Positions 5,437 to 5,648 of a DNA stretch of 5,648 nucleotides are shown in pieces. Each line of letters starts with the position of its first letter. Position 1 is the first letter of the stretch. Where the stretch lies: positions 1 through 5,648 of the forward strand of contig JBEKDJ010000340.1 in the NCBI GenBank assembly GCA_050014415.1, read 5' to 3'. The notes under the pieces were generated by a model. It was not told the origin of the DNA. It did no database searches and saw only the letters and a list, made by a program, of their open reading frames with translations. A program made the translations under genes and the position numbers. This DNA is from JBEKDJ01 sp050014415 (GTDB lineage Bacteria > Desulfobacterota > BSN033 > UBA1163).

Positions 5437-5648
5437 AACCAGGTCCTCTTTTTGTGAACACCCCTCCTTCTGAATCCTTTGATGGATTCCTTGTTGTTTC
5501 GACGAATCTCTCGCCAATAACGAACCCTGAATCTAAGCGTTATCATTATCCGGTATGCCACACTCCGGTGGCCACCTATCATCCCTTATCCAGATTCCAA
5601 AGCTCAGCGAGAGGCCCTGGATTGTCCCGCACGAGGTCCTTTCATGGC
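5437..5648. other. Unrecognised DNA replacing the 3' part of hsdM, possible end of an inserted element
   Basis: None of the frames I translated continues HsdM or shows a recognisable protein. A hairpin GAATCC-TTTGAT-GGATTC lies at 5472-5489 and a perfect 10-bp palindrome GGTGGCCACC at 5567-5576; just before it, CCGGTATGCCAC (5550-5561) is a near-copy of CCGGTGGCCAC (5565-5575). Short non-coding stretches of this kind often lie between the end of a transposase gene and the end of an insertion sequence, but no transposase or terminal repeat pair is visible because the window stops. One plus-strand frame stays open to the right edge, yet its translation is S/P/T-rich and has no start or RBS. Confidence 0.4.

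Noticed and set aside
5422..5648. Frameshifted continuation of HsdM in the +1 frame, which stays open to the window end
   Set aside because: The translation lacks NPPF and any HsdM-like block, so a simple frameshift does not explain the truncation.

Overview
The window looks like a defence and accessory region of a bacterial chromosome with moderate GC content. The gene set (ORF6N protein, single-domain GIY-YIG nuclease, EcoAI-type type I restriction genes) and the non-coding DNA (pyrimidine-rich stretches, TTCTGCN-type heptamer repeats) resemble what is common in uncultured environmental bacteria. No gene here fixes the phylum, so I do not name one.

Layout. Positions 1-64 hold the start of a minus-strand gene that leaves the window on the left; it has a very good RBS and a near-consensus sigma-70 promoter. 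Positions 131-677 hold no convincing gene: a hairpin-prone stretch, a pyrimidine-rich low-complexity tract, a short heptamer repeat, then a rho-independent terminator at 678-712. An ORF6N-domain gene (816-1412) overlaps out of frame with a GIY-YIG nuclease gene (1384-1695). A structured intergenic segment follows at 1746-1800, then a 59-codon gene of unknown function (1844-2023). The rest is a type I restriction-modification operon: a full-length hsdR of the EcoAI type (2147-4522) and, 14 bases later, an hsdM (4537-5436) that breaks off before its catalytic NPPF motif. The last 212 bases are unrecognised DNA that replaces the missing part of hsdM. No hsdS is visible; it could lie further right.

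Most interesting observation. The GIY-YIG gene sits in a small unit of about 283 bp bounded by an imperfect inverted repeat (1358-1380 and 1624-1646, 18 of 23 positions matching). Removing this unit on paper rejoins the ORF6N gene in frame: residues ending IGFL run straight into VEEAKVPYITKMKRKS, which is a plausible ORF6N tail and is now translated as the C-terminus of the nuclease. This fits a minimal mobile element consisting of one GIY-YIG nuclease gene and its inverted repeats, inserted near the 3' end of an ORF6N gene so that the host protein loses only its last 16 or so residues.

How the genes work together. HsdR and HsdM would be the motor/nuclease and methylation subunits of one type I enzyme, but the truncated HsdM should be unable to methylate, so the system is probably dead or switched off unless another copy of hsdM exists. 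ORF6N genes are frequent companions of phage and defence loci. Together with two separate insertion events (in the ORF6N gene and in hsdM), this suggests an unstable, horizontally exchanged region.
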